From the NCBI GenBank assembly GCA_937132065.1, contig CAKZNT010000027.1:1-38333 (forward strand): a stretch of DNA of 38,333 bases. The letters are read 5' to 3'. Made by a program: the position numbers and the translations under genes. Under the pieces are notes generated by a model. The model had not been told where the DNA came from, did no database searches, and saw nothing but the letters and a program-made list of their open reading frames with translations. Positions 26,802 to 35,500 of the stretch are shown piece after piece (positions within the stretch are counted from its first letter, which is position 1; each line of letters starts with the position of its first letter). The DNA comes from an uncultured Loktanella sp. GTDB taxonomy: Bacteria; Pseudomonadota; Alphaproteobacteria; Rhodobacterales; Rhodobacteraceae.

Positions 26802-26934
26802 TGTCTTCTCCGATCCTTGCGCCTTGGCATTCAACACACCAATTTCGCGCGCAGTTTTATCTTTGTTCGCCCAAACGGACTAAAGTGCTAAATGAGGCAT
26901 CGTTTTTGCGCCGCGTGCCCCTATATTGAGAGGC

Positions 26935-27387
26935 ATGAGAACATTATTGATCACATTGGCCCTTGGCCTATTCAGCGGCCCCGCGATGGCGCAAACCGCA
27001 CTCGAGGCATGGGAGCTTGACCGCGCCCAAGTATTTGACGCGACTGATATCACGGTCGCCGACTTTGTCTGGACCGCACGACCCATTGTCGTCTTTGCAC
27101 AAAGTCCGAATGACCCGCAGTTCAAGCAGCAAATGGACTTGCTCAACGCACGCATTGATGACCTCGCAGAACGTGACGTTATCATCATCACCGACACCAG
27201 CCCCACGCCGCCAAGTGCGCTGCGCACATCCTTGCGCCCGCGGGCGTTCATGCTTGCGATTATCGGTAAAGACGGTCGCACGGCCCTGCGCAAACCCGCC
27301 CCTTGGGATGTGCGTGAAATCACCCGCAGCATCGACAAAATGCCGCTACGCCAGCAGGAGATCAAGGATCGGCGGGTCGCGCAATAA
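26935..27387 (+). CDS. DUF4174 secreted protein
   Basis: This protein of about 150 residues has a signal peptide (MRTLLITLALGLFSGPAMA). A thioredoxin-like DUF4174 domain follows: RPIVVFAQSPNDPQF, then VIIITDTSP, MLAIIGKDGR and the KPAPWDVREI segment. The thioredoxin CxxC is absent. The role is unknown. It is divergent from the mutase gene and convergent with the 27398 gene, with 10 bases between the stops. The start at 26935 has a weak ribosome site; a TTG at 26926 is the alternative. Confidence 0.75.
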   Translation: MRTLLITLALGLFSGPAMAQTALEAWELDRAQVFDATDITVADFVWTARPIVVFAQSPNDPQFKQQMDLLNARIDDLAERDVIIITDTSPTPPSALRTSLRPRAFMLAIIGKDGRTALRKPAPWDVREITRSIDKMPLRQQEIKDRRVAQ

Positions 27388-27397
27388 TCCATCAAGA

Positions 27398-27775
27398 TCA
27401 CCGTCCGATCACACGATCCATCCGGATCGCCTGATAGGCCAGCCCAAACAACGCAGCAGCGCCAAACGTGGTTGCCATGTTATTTGACATCAAATCATAG
27501 GCGACGATCCGGCCACAGACATAAAGCAAACCATAAATAGCAATGCCACCGAACAAGAACGTGCGCATCGGCCCCATCCGCACGCCAAACAAGCGCGCAG
27601 TTGCCCAAAACACCACGACCGCAAGAAGTGGCGTTGTCATTGCGACCGTTGGCAATCCGCTATCAAGACTGATCGTCCTGATATCCACCATGCCCAAAAT
27701 CGCGAGCAATGCGGCAAGGACGCCAGCCACATAGGCAACGATGCAAACCATCAGCTGTCGAAGTGATTTTGTCAC
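27398..27775 (-). CDS. Small membrane protein of unknown function
   Basis: This 125-residue protein has about four membrane segments (near 8-29, 41-62, 70-88 and 100-115), with a GVRMGPMRTFLFGG loop. I do not recognise a family with certainty. Its start overlaps the pccA stop by 4 bases (ATGA), so it is translated with pccA and probably belongs to the same transcript. Confidence 0.7.
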   Translation of the reverse strand: MTKSLRQLMVCIVAYVAGVLAALLAILGMVDIRTISLDSGLPTVAMTTPLLAVVVFWATARLFGVRMGPMRTFLFGGIAIYGLLYVCGRIVAYDLMSNNMATTFGAAALFGLAYQAIRMDRVIGR

Positions 27776-29775
27776 GACTGTGCGAACTCCATGATCACCT
27801 CATCAACTGCGAGGCTATCACCTGCACTTGCATTGATTTTCGAAACGACGCCCTTCCTTTCGGCCCGCAGAATATTCTCCATCTTCATCGCCTCAACAGT
27901 GCAAAGCGCCTGCCCCTCTTGAACTTCATCGCCAACCTCGACATCAATTTTCACGATCAGGCCCGGCATTGGGCAAAGAAGTAGCTTCGACGTATCAGGC
28001 GCGACTTTTTCAAGCATGAAGCCTGCAAGCTCGGCCTGACGCGCAGTGCGGACAGTTACCGCCAAATCTGCGCCACGATACCGGACACGGAAGCCCGCCG
28101 AGATCAAACCTACCTTGATCACCAAGGGCGTGCCGTTCACCGACAAGCGGGCAAGCGGCTGACCGGGGGTCCATTCGCTTTCAACGCGGTAGCTTTTGCC
28201 ATCGACCGTGACCGTTGCCCCCTGCTTATCCGCAGAAACCACTGTGTGTTTCGTTTCCCCTTGCAGCGAGACAACCCAATCTGTCCCGACTTGGCGTTCA
28301 TGGTTGTCCATCCTGTCCGAAATTTGCGCGCGGCGAATTTCGCAGACACGGAACATCGCAACTGTCGCCGCCGAGATACGGTTCAAATCTTCGTCGGGCA
28401 GCGTGACACCACCAAATCCGTCGGGGAACTCTTCCTCGATAAAGGCCGTCGTCATGTTGCCCGAGGTGAACTTCTCGTGGTCATAAACGGCGGCCAGAAA
28501 TGGCAGGTTGTGGCCAATGCCCTCGACCTCAAAGCCGTCCAAGGCGAGGCGCATCTCTTCGATTGCGGCGTCGCGGGTCGGGGCCCATGTGCAGAGCTTG
28601 GCGATCATCGGATCGTAGAACATGCTGATTTCGCCGCCCTCGAACACGCCAGTGTCGTTGCGCACAGCGCGGGTCGCATGGGCCTCTTCGACAGGTGGAC
28701 GGTAACGGGTCAAGCGGCCAATAGACGGCAAGAACCCGCGATACGGGTCTTCGGCATAAAGGCGGCTTTCCATCGCCCAACCGTTGATCTTCAGGTCTTC
28801 CTGCTGCATCGGCAGGGTTTCACCGTAAGCGACGCGGATCATCTGCTCGACCAGATCAACACCCGTGATCAGCTCTGTCACGGGGTGCTCAACCTGCAAG
28901 CGGGTGTTCATTTCGAGGAAATAGAAGTTGCGGTCGCCATCGACGATAAACTCAACCGTGCCCGCAGACGAATAATCCACAGCCTTGGCCAGCGCGACCG
29001 ACTGCGCGCCCATTGCGGCACGCGTTTCTTCATCAAGGAACGGGCTTGGGGCTTCTTCGATCACCTTTTGCTGGCGACGCTGGATGGAACATTCACGCTC
29101 GTGCAGGTAAACGCCGTTGCCATGTTTATCACAAAGCACCTGAATTTCGACGTGGCGCGGTTGGGTGACAAATTTCTCGATGAAAATACGGTCATCACCA
29201 AAGGAATTGGCCGCCTCGTTCTTGGAAGACTGGAACCCCTCGCGGGCCTCGTCGTCATTCCACGCGATACGCATCCCCTTGCCGCCCCCGCCAGCAGAAG
29301 CCTTGATCATCACGGGGTAACCGACCTCATTGGAAATCTTGACCGCGTGCTCCGCGTCATCAATCAGCCCCATATATCCCGGAACAGTCGAAACATTGGC
29401 CTCTTTGGCCAGTTTCTTGGATGTAATCTTGTCACCCATCGCCAAAATTGCGCCCTTTGGCGGGCCGATAAATGCAACGCCCGCGGCCTCTAGCGCCTCG
29501 GCAAATTTCGCGTTCTCGGACAAGAAACCGTAACCGGGGTGAACCGCTTCTGCGCCTGTCTCTTTGATCGCGGCCATAACCTTGTCGATCACAATGTAAG
29601 ACTGGTTCGCGGGCGCGGGGCCGATATGCACCGCCTCATCCGCCATTTTCACATGCAGCGCATTGCGATCCGCGTCCGAGTAAATGGCAACCGTTTTGAT
29701 CCCCATCTTTTTGGCGGTCTTAATGACACGACAGGCGATTTCACCACGGTTGGCAATCAGGATTTTCTTGAACAT
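27772..29775 (-). CDS. pccA: Propionyl-CoA carboxylase alpha (biotin) subunit
   Basis: This 667-residue subunit carries biotin carboxylase and biotin carrier domains. FKKILIANRGEIACRVI opens the first domain. The ATP-grasp region shows KASAGGGGKGMRIAW, and the dimer/active-site part has EMNTRLQVEHPVTE. The biotinylation site AMKM lies near the C-terminus, with the lysine at about 631. It fixes CO2 on biotin for transfer by PccB to propionyl-CoA. AAGGACGA precedes the ATG. A strong hairpin ends 22 bases upstream of the start, so expression may depend on read-through or on an internal start. Confidence 0.95.
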   Translation of the reverse strand: MFKKILIANRGEIACRVIKTAKKMGIKTVAIYSDADRNALHVKMADEAVHIGPAPANQSYIVIDKVMAAIKETGAEAVHPGYGFLSENAKFAEALEAAGVAFIGPPKGAILAMGDKITSKKLAKEANVSTVPGYMGLIDDAEHAVKISNEVGYPVMIKASAGGGGKGMRIAWNDDEAREGFQSSKNEAANSFGDDRIFIEKFVTQPRHVEIQVLCDKHGNGVYLHERECSIQRRQQKVIEEAPSPFLDEETRAAMGAQSVALAKAVDYSSAGTVEFIVDGDRNFYFLEMNTRLQVEHPVTELITGVDLVEQMIRVAYGETLPMQQEDLKINGWAMESRLYAEDPYRGFLPSIGRLTRYRPPVEEAHATRAVRNDTGVFEGGEISMFYDPMIAKLCTWAPTRDAAIEEMRLALDGFEVEGIGHNLPFLAAVYDHEKFTSGNMTTAFIEEEFPDGFGGVTLPDEDLNRISAATVAMFRVCEIRRAQISDRMDNHERQVGTDWVVSLQGETKHTVVSADKQGATVTVDGKSYRVESEWTPGQPLARLSVNGTPLVIKVGLISAGFRVRYRGADLAVTVRTARQAELAGFMLEKVAPDTSKLLLCPMPGLIVKIDVEVGDEVQEGQALCTVEAMKMENILRAERKGVVSKINASAGDSLAVDEVIMEFAQS

Positions 29776-29796
29776 TGCAGTCGTCCTTCAAAAGCA

Positions 29797-29834
29797 AAAC
29801 CGCCGCACGCAGGGGTGTCCTGCGGCGGCGGTTT
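29797..29834 (-). terminator. Terminator-like hairpin directly upstream of pccA
   Basis: AAACCGCCGC (29797-29806) pairs with GCGGCGGTTT (29825-29834), and an inner GCAGG/CCTGC stem closes a 5-base loop. On the minus strand it is followed by TGCTTTTG. On the plus strand TTTTT also follows nearby (29840-29845). It ends the small lipoprotein transcript, or acts as an attenuator for pccA. Confidence 0.7.
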
Positions 29835-29869
29835 CAGTTGTTTTTATCGTATAAAAGAGTGTGTTGACC

Positions 29870-30061
29870 TTAGAGGTCGTTGGCAAGCGCCCCGATAAGG
29901 CCGCCAGCAAGCGCGCCTTCAACACAGTTGTTGTTGCCAACAGTTTCGCCTGCAACGCAGCCGACGCCAGCGCCAACCAATGCGCGCTCTGCGTCATTGT
30001 CGAGGCAAGCGGTGAGGCCAAGCATTGCGGTTGCTGCGATGATCCAAGAAGTCTTAAGCAT
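29870..30061 (-). CDS. Small glycine-rich lipoprotein
   Basis: This 63-residue protein has a lipoprotein signal ending LTAC (C19). A small Gly/Ala-rich body (VGAGVGCVAG, then GALAGGLIGALAND) resembles a glycine-zipper segment. Such peptides are common in Rhodobacteraceae and probably sit in the outer membrane. It lies between the pccB operon and pccA, followed by a strong hairpin. The 316 bases upstream (30062-30377) hold no gene that I can support, only the terminator described separately and a small GCCTTG/CAAGGC stem. Confidence 0.7.
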   Translation of the reverse strand: MLKTSWIIAATAMLGLTACLDNDAERALVGAGVGCVAGETVGNNNCVEGALAGGLIGALANDL

Positions 30062-30164
30062 GATTTTCTGCCCTTGTTAGGTGTTATAATCCAACTAGAA
30101 TCGGACAATTTACCAACAAAGGCAAGCCTTGCAATTTCAAGGCAGCCATTTCCCGCTTTTTGCC

Positions 30165-30208
30165 AAAAAGGGGTGACCGGCATCTGCGCATTGCGCACAC
30201 ACCGGTCA
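30165..30208 (-). terminator. Terminator for the pccB transcript
   Basis: TGACCGG (30174-30180) pairs with CCGGTCA (30202-30208), enclosing an inner TGCGC/GCGCA stem. On the minus strand the hairpin is followed by CCCC and TTTTT (30169-30165). It lies about 170 bases after the last gene of the pccB operon. Confidence 0.7.
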
Positions 30209-30377
30209 GGGGAAGGGTAACAGTTTAGACTTTCAACAGACGTCAGACTGATCATATCTGGCGTTGTTAAGTCAGCATTGCACGCCAATATCGTTGCCGC
30301 AAAGCGGCGTTGCCGCGACCGTGAGAAATCGGCCATTTCTTGCCACAGCGGCATGATATTGCGCAACAATTGGCTCA

Positions 30378-30725
30378 TTAGCGCTCTCGCAACTCTGGAA
30401 AGCTGACGCAAGCAACCTTCATATCAAGGCGCAACAACGCATCATAGCTTGCAGGGTCAAATGGGTCTTCTGCGGGGATCACCTCGCGCCCGAAAAGCCA
30501 GCTAAGGCGGCCCGCATCAAGATTACCGCGCACGAATGGTTCTTCGCCGAACTGATCGTAGAGCGCTTGCATAAAGCCTGCATCGGCCCGCCGGTCAGGT
30601 GGCCGCCTGTCAGGATAACGCGTGCGCTCGCTCAGTGGCGTTGCGCCATCTTTGTTATCGCGGCGGATCGTAAACTGAAAGTCAGTGCCAGCTAGACGAC
30701 CCGGAAAACCTCGGTGCTTTTCCAT
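30378..30725 (-). CDS. Conserved-looking small protein in the pcc operon, unknown function
   Basis: This 115-residue soluble, charged protein has no signal peptide. The N-terminal third is basic and polar (GFPGRLAGTDFQFTIRRD, then RYPDRRPPDRRADA), and the rest is acidic/hydrophobic and ends in FPELRER. I do not recognise a family. GGGAAGAG lies 7 bases before the ATG inside the end of the preceding gene, with a 1-base gap between them, so translation is coupled. Its fixed place between pccB and pccA suggests a link to this pathway, but there is no direct evidence. Confidence 0.6.
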   Translation of the reverse strand: MEKHRGFPGRLAGTDFQFTIRRDNKDGATPLSERTRYPDRRPPDRRADAGFMQALYDQFGEEPFVRGNLDAGRLSWLFGREVIPAEDPFDPASYDALLRLDMKVACVSFPELRER

Positions 30726-30726
30726 C

Positions 30727-31089
30727 TTAAAACTCTTCCCAAATGCAGGCGTCGCCTTCGCGGCGAAACGGCTGAAAATATTGAACAACCTCCGATGCCT
30801 CGCCAAAAGGAACATCTGCCGCAGACACCGAGATCACGAGCTGGGATACATCCGATCCCGCTTGGGTCAAAGCGGGAACAGCGACTTGCGCGCAAACAAA
30901 ATCGAGGTCGTCAATCAGGTCCTCAAACGTCACGCCCTGCGCAATCTCGGGCAGCACAAAGCGGAACCGCCCGATGTTTTGCTCCATGATCACATCAAAC
31001 AAGGTGATCGTGCGCCCAGATGGGACAGCAACGTCAAGCGCAGAGGCTTGCGTGGCAAAAACGCCTAGGATGATCGCAAGAAGTCGGAT
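30727..31089 (-). CDS. DUF6497-like secreted protein with a non-standard start
   Basis: Reading back from the stop, the frame gives LDVAVPSGRTITLFDVIMEQ, an FRFVLPEI strand and the ending GDACIWEEF, which I associate with DUF6497 proteins of Rhodobacteraceae. Directly upstream in frame lies a textbook signal peptide (RLLAIILGVFATQASA), but the codon where ATG is expected (31087-31089) reads ATC. An in-frame stop sits at 31102-31104. The first standard start is a TTG at 31002, which would remove the signal peptide. Either ATC is used, or a point mutation or sequencing error has changed the start. The gene follows pccB closely. Confidence 0.6.
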   Translation of the reverse strand: MRLLAIILGVFATQASALDVAVPSGRTITLFDVIMEQNIGRFRFVLPEIAQGVTFEDLIDDLDFVCAQVAVPALTQAGSDVSQLVISVSAADVPFGEASEVVQYFQPFRREGDACIWEEF

Positions 31090-31117
31090 TTCGTTAACTT
31101 TCTATGAAAACAACTGA

Positions 31118-32647
31118 TTAGAGCGGGATATTATCGTGCTTTTTCCACGGGTTCTGCGCCGACTTGCCGCGCAATGACGCAAACGCTCGACAGATCCGCT
31201 TGCGCGTCGAATTGGGACGGATGACCTCATCCACAAAGCCGCGCTCGGCTGCGACAAACGGATTGGCGAACCGGTCCTCGTAGTCTTGGGTGTGCTTTGC
31301 GATCTTCTCGGCGTCGCCAAGATCGGCGCGGTGGATAATCTCGGTTGCGCCCTTGGCCCCCATCACCGCGATCTCGGCAGTTGGCCATGCATAGTTAAAG
31401 TCGCCGCGCAGATGCTTGGACGCCATAACGTCATAAGCGCCACCATAGGCCTTGCGGGTGATCACGGTCACCTTGGGCACGGTCGCCTCGCCATATGCAA
31501 ACAACAGCTTTGCGCCGTGCTTAATGACGCCGCCGTATTCCTGCGACGTTCCCGGTAAGAAGCCCGGCACATCAACGAGCGTCAGAATAGGGATCTCGAA
31601 CGCATCGCAGAAACGGACAAACCGCGCCGCTTTGCGTGAGCTGTCGATATCAAGACAACCCGCCAGAACCGTGGGCTGGTTGGCAACAACACCCACAGTC
31701 GAGCCTTCAAGGCGGATAAAGCCGGTCAGAATGTTCTTTGCGAAGTTCTCTTGGATTTCGTAAAAATCGCCCTCATCAGCGAGCTTATGAATAAGCTCCT
31801 TCATGTCATAGGGGCTGTTAGCGTTGTCAGGGATAATCGTATCCAGACTATCTTCGATGCGGTTCACATCATCAAAGAAGGGGCGCACAGGCGATTTGGA
31901 TTTGTTGTTCAGCGGCAGAAAATCAACAAGACGGCGGCACTCGGCCAAGGCCTCTACGTCGTTCTCAAACGCTCCGTCCGCAACCGAAGATTTCTTGGTA
32001 TGGGTGCTTGCGCCGCCCAACTCTTCTGCGGTGACAACTTCATTCGTGACCGTTTTCACCACATCAGGGCCAGTAACGAACATGTAAGAGCTGTCCTTCA
32101 CCATAAAGATGAAATCGGTCATTGCAGGGCTATAAACCGCCCCGCCCGCGCATGGCCCCATGATCAGGCTGATCTGCGGCACAACGCCAGACGCCATGAT
32201 GTTGCGCTGGAAAACTTCGGCATAGCCCGCAAGGGAGGCGACACCTTCCTGAATACGCGCCCCGCCTGAATCGTTGATCCCGATCACAGGCGCGCCGTTT
32301 TGCACCGCCATGTCCATGATCTTGCAAATCTTTTGGGCGTGAGTTTCCGAGAGTGACCCGCCGAAAACGGTAAAGTCTTGGGAATAGACATACACCATAC
32401 GACCATTGATCGTGCCCCAGCCCGTGACAACGCCGTCACCTGCGGGCCGTGACTTCTCCATGCCGAAGTCGACGCAACGGTGGGCGACAAACATGTCGAA
32501 CTCTTCAAACGAGCCATCATCAAGCAAGAGTTCGATACGCTCTCGCGCCGTTAGCTTGCCTTTGCTGTGCTGGGCCGCGATCCGCTTTTCACCGCCACCT
32601 TGACGCGCATCGGCGCGGCGCGCCTCAAGCTCTTGCAAAACATCCAT
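31118..32647 (-). CDS. pccB: Propionyl-CoA carboxylase beta subunit
   Basis: This 509-residue carboxyltransferase moves CO2 from PccA biotin to propionyl-CoA, giving (S)-methylmalonyl-CoA. It opens [19 protein letters not shown]. It carries the acyl-CoA-binding [12 protein letters not shown] and [20 protein letters not shown] segments and the biotin-side [17 protein letters not shown] segment. GGGAG lies before the ATG at 32647. The longer frame to 32755 would run through the operator boxes and is rejected. The promoter region contains TTTGCAAA boxes for PccR. Confidence 0.96.
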   Translation of the reverse strand: MDVLQELEARRADARQGGGEKRIAAQHSKGKLTARERIELLLDDGSFEEFDMFVAHRCVDFGMEKSRPAGDGVVTGWGTINGRMVYVYSQDFTVFGGSLSETHAQKICKIMDMAVQNGAPVIGINDSGGARIQEGVASLAGYAEVFQRNIMASGVVPQISLIMGPCAGGAVYSPAMTDFIFMVKDSSYMFVTGPDVVKTVTNEVVTAEELGGASTHTKKSSVADGAFENDVEALAECRRLVDFLPLNNKSKSPVRPFFDDVNRIEDSLDTIIPDNANSPYDMKELIHKLADEGDFYEIQENFAKNILTGFIRLEGSTVGVVANQPTVLAGCLDIDSSRKAARFVRFCDAFEIPILTLVDVPGFLPGTSQEYGGVIKHGAKLLFAYGEATVPKVTVITRKAYGGAYDVMASKHLRGDFNYAWPTAEIAVMGAKGATEIIHRADLGDAEKIAKHTQDYEDRFANPFVAAERGFVDEVIRPNSTRKRICRAFASLRGKSAQNPWKKHDNIPL

Positions 32648-32716
32648 GTCAGACTCCCGAGTTATTTCGATCACATTAGCGATCAGAAGCGGACTTGAGA
32701 AGCAGGAAACGGGATA

Positions 32717-32764
32717 TTTGCAAACTGACTGATTTGCTAAATTCCAATTTTGCAAAATTGCTAA
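32717..32764. promoter_or_regulatory. PccR operator array between pccB and the exporter gene
   Basis: TTTGCAAA at 32717-32724, TTTGCTAA at 32733-32740 and TTTGCAAA at 32749-32756 are exactly 16 bases apart, and a fourth TTGCTAA follows at 32758-32764. TTTGCAAA is its own complement. As I recall, Rhodobacter sphaeroides PccR binds two such boxes with 4 bases between them upstream of pccB. The array lies 70-117 bases upstream of the pccB start and 60-107 bases upstream of the divergent exporter start. Confidence 0.85.
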
Positions 32765-32823
32765 TCTTTGATCATCTGATCAACACTGTGGACAGGGTCG
32801 CATCAGGCACATATGTCATCTAC

Positions 32824-34035
32824 ATGACCTCTAGCCCTATAGTGCGGTTTCTCGACCGAAGCACCCCGCCCCACATCGCGACACTCATTCTGATTGCGGG
32901 TATTTCCGCGCTGAATATGTCGATCTTCCTACCGTCCTTGCAGGCGATGACCGCGTATTACGAGACAGACTACGCGACGATGCAACTGGCGCTCTCGGGC
33001 TACCTTGCGGCAACGGCTATTTTGCAAATATTTGTCGGCCCCATCTCGGACCGCTTCGGGCGCAGGCCAATCTTGCTGGGGTCACTGGCAATCTTTGTTC
33101 TGGCAAGCATCGGCACATATTTCGCGACCAATATCACGACATTCCTCTTGTTTCGGATGCTACAAGCGGCCGTTGCCACAGGTATTGTCCTATCACGCGC
33201 GATCGTGCGCGATATGGTCCCACAGGCGCAGGCTGCCTCCATGATCGGCTATGTGACGATGGGCATGTCGCTGATCCCGATGGTGGGGCCGATGATAGGC
33301 GGGGCAATCGACCAGTTCTTCGGCTGGAACATGACTTTCTTGTTCCTCACCATTTGCGGCGCGGCGGTCTTTGCCCTTTGCTACTTCGATCAGGGCGAAA
33401 CCCTTGCCGAGGGGGGCGTGTCGTTCAAAGAACAATTGCGCGGCTATCCAGAGCTATTCGCCTCACCGCGCTTCTGGGGTTACGCGCTCTGCGCGGCCTT
33501 CGCATCGGGCGCATTTTTCGCGCTACTGGGCGGCGCCTCTTTCGTGGCAAGCACCGTGTTCGGCCTCTCCCCGCTCTGGTCGGGGATCGCGCTTGGCGCG
33601 CCTGCGATCGGCTACGGCGCAGGCAATTTCATCGCGGGGCGCTATTCGGTAAAATACGGCATTAACCGCATGGCCGTGGCGGGGTCTGTCCTGATTATCG
33701 CAGGGCTCGGGTTTTCGCTCGCGCTGGCGCTCTTGGGCTTCCACCATGCGCTGATCTTCTTTGGCTGCTGCACGTTCCTGGGTCTTGGCAATGGGATCGC
33801 CCTGCCCAACGTTACCGCAGGCTTGCTGTCGGTGCGGCCACATCTGGCGGGCACGGCATCGGGCCTTGGCGGCGCAATGATGGTCGGTGGCGGCGCAGCA
33901 TTGGCGCAATTCGCAGGGAGCCAGCTTGCGCCAGAAACAGGCGCACTCCCCCTCCAGTGGATCATGTTCCTAACCGCGGTGGCGTCACTCCTGAGCGTGC
34001 TCTTCGTGATGTGGCGGGAAAAACGGGTAAGCTAA
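32824..34035 (+). CDS. MFS transporter, Bcr/CflA type
   Basis: This 403-residue protein has about twelve membrane segments. LPSLQAMTAYYETDYATMQL near the first loop and GPISDRFGRRPILL in the loop 2-3 motif are typical of the Bcr/CflA drug exporters. It lies between pccB and pccR and shares the upstream region containing the TTTGCAAA boxes, so PccR may control it as well. The start at 32824 has only a weak ribosome site; a GTG at 32788 is possible. The longer frame from 32695 crosses the operator boxes and is unlikely. Confidence 0.85.
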   Translation: MTSSPIVRFLDRSTPPHIATLILIAGISALNMSIFLPSLQAMTAYYETDYATMQLALSGYLAATAILQIFVGPISDRFGRRPILLGSLAIFVLASIGTYFATNITTFLLFRMLQAAVATGIVLSRAIVRDMVPQAQAASMIGYVTMGMSLIPMVGPMIGGAIDQFFGWNMTFLFLTICGAAVFALCYFDQGETLAEGGVSFKEQLRGYPELFASPRFWGYALCAAFASGAFFALLGGASFVASTVFGLSPLWSGIALGAPAIGYGAGNFIAGRYSVKYGINRMAVAGSVLIIAGLGFSLALALLGFHHALIFFGCCTFLGLGNGIALPNVTAGLLSVRPHLAGTASGLGGAMMVGGGAALAQFAGSQLAPETGALPLQWIMFLTAVASLLSVLFVMWREKRVS

Positions 34036-34042
34036 CGCTTGC

Positions 34043-34091
34043 TTTGCAATCTTTGCAGGTTGTAACCTTAGGCAAATTCCAACTTTGCAAA
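34043..34091 (+). promoter_or_regulatory. PccR boxes upstream of pccR
   Basis: TTTGCAAT (34043-34050) and TTTGCAGG (34052-34059) are followed by TTTGCAAA (34084-34091), which merges with the AAAGG ribosome site of pccR. This suggests that PccR represses its own gene. The exporter stop is only 8 bases before the first box. Confidence 0.7.
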
Positions 34092-34099
34092 GGCACGCA

Positions 34100-35500
34100 A
34101 TGGCTGTTCACAAAATCTACGCTGGGGCCAAACTGCGGGAATTGCGCGGCAGGCTCTCGCTGACCCAAAAAGCATTTGCGCAAAAGCTGGGGGTGTCCCT
34201 GCCCTATCTGAACCAAATGGAGAACAACAATCGCCCCGTTAGCACCTCTGTGGTGCTCGGGCTTGCGCAGGAATTCGGGTTCGACGTCACCGAGCTGCAA
34301 TCAGGGGACGAGGCGCGGCTTGTCGGGGATATGCGCGAGGCATTGGCGGACCCCGTCTTTAGCGGCGATAGCCCTGCGCTCGCCGATCTGCGCCTTGCTG
34401 CGGCCAATGCACCAAGCCTCGCGCGGGCCTTCCTCGATCTGCACGCGGCCTACCGGCAATCCCACGAACGGCTCGCCAGTCTTGACGAGGCACTCGGGCG
34501 CGAAGATGCCCGCCTTCAGCCAAGCCCATGGGAGGAAGTGCGCGACTTCTTCCACTATTGTGACAACTATATCGACGCTGTTGACCGAGCCGCCGAACGA
34601 TTTGCAGGTGGCAGCAAGCCACTGGAAAGCAAGACAGAAATGGCTAAGGCGGTGCTAAGGGAAAATCAGATCACGGTGACATTCAAGCCCGATGCCGCCT
34701 TGCGTCACTATGACCCCGTCAGCAAAACCCTCACGATCTCGGCCCATGCAAGCGAGGCCACGCAGACCTTCCAACTCTTGCTCCAAATTGCCCTGATTAC
34801 GCAAGAACCGTTGATTGAGGCCACGCTTGACCTTGCCCGCTTCGGCTCTCCCGAGGCGCGCAGCATCGCAAAAGTAGGCCTCGCAAATTACTTCGCAGGG
34901 GCCGCCCTCATGCCCTACGCGGCCTTTCTGCAAGCCGCTCAAGAAACACGGCATGACCTCGAGGTGCTTTGCACGCGCTTTGGGGCGTCACTCGAACAGG
35001 TCGCACACCGGCTCTCGACGCTACAGCGCAATGGCGCAAAGGGGATTCCGTTCTTCTTTGTGCGGGTGGATCAGGCGGGAACCATCACCAAACGGCACTC
35101 AGCGACCACATTGCAGTTCGCCCGCTACGGTGGGGCTTGTCCGCTTTGGAATGTGCATGCGGCCTTTGAGACACCGGGCCAGTTCTTGCGCCAGCTTGCC
35201 GAGACACCTGACGGCGCGCGTTACTTTTGCCTCGCGCATGACGTGACAAAATCAGGCGGATCATACCACGCGCCAATGCGCCGCTACGCCATTGGCCTCG
35301 GCTGCGAGGTCAAGCACGCCAAGGCGCTTGTTTACGCCGACCACATGGACACCCAAGCACCAAGCGCCTACGCGCCCATCGGTATTTCCTGCCGTATCTG
35401 CGAGCGCAAAAACTGCCACCAACGCTCAGTGCCGCCTATTGAACGGCAACTTAGCGTTGATCCAAATACACGCGGCGTGCTGCCTTATCAGGTCGACTAA
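34100..35500 (+). CDS. pccR: Short-chain acyl-CoA-responsive regulator PccR (ScfR family)
   Basis: This 466-residue regulator has an N-terminal XRE helix-turn-helix (about 10-62: [20 protein letters not shown]) and a long acyl-CoA-sensing region of the IrrE-like/DUF2083 type. The C-terminus has conserved cysteines in [16 protein letters not shown]. In Rhodobacter sphaeroides, PccR raises pccB expression on propionate or acetate. The gene context (pccB, pccA, mutase) and the TTTGCAAA boxes support the same role here. The ATG at 34100 has AAAGG 6 bases upstream. The stop overlaps the betA stop on the other strand. Confidence 0.93.
   Translation: MAVHKIYAGAKLRELRGRLSLTQKAFAQKLGVSLPYLNQMENNNRPVSTSVVLGLAQEFGFDVTELQSGDEARLVGDMREALADPVFSGDSPALADLRLAAANAPSLARAFLDLHAAYRQSHERLASLDEALGREDARLQPSPWEEVRDFFHYCDNYIDAVDRAAERFAGGSKPLESKTEMAKAVLRENQITVTFKPDAALRHYDPVSKTLTISAHASEATQTFQLLLQIALITQEPLIEATLDLARFGSPEARSIAKVGLANYFAGAALMPYAAFLQAAQETRHDLEVLCTRFGASLEQVAHRLSTLQRNGAKGIPFFFVRVDQAGTITKRHSATTLQFARYGGACPLWNVHAAFETPGQFLRQLAETPDGARYFCLAHDVTKSGGSYHAPMRRYAIGLGCEVKHAKALVYADHMDTQAPSAYAPIGISCRICERKNCHQRSVPPIERQLSVDPNTRGVLPYQVD

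Noticed and set aside
28246..29493. 415-residue plus-strand frame antisense to pccA
   Set aside because: It is a shadow of the GC-rich pccA codons, with low-complexity Arg/His/Ala-type content and no ribosome site.
29788..30411. 207-residue minus-strand open frame across the gap and the small lipoprotein gene
   Set aside because: It runs through two terminator hairpins, overlaps a convincing lipoprotein in another frame and has no recognisable domain.
32695..32823. N-terminal extension of the MFS exporter
   Set aside because: It translates the PccR operator boxes and adds a non-membrane lead unlike the family.
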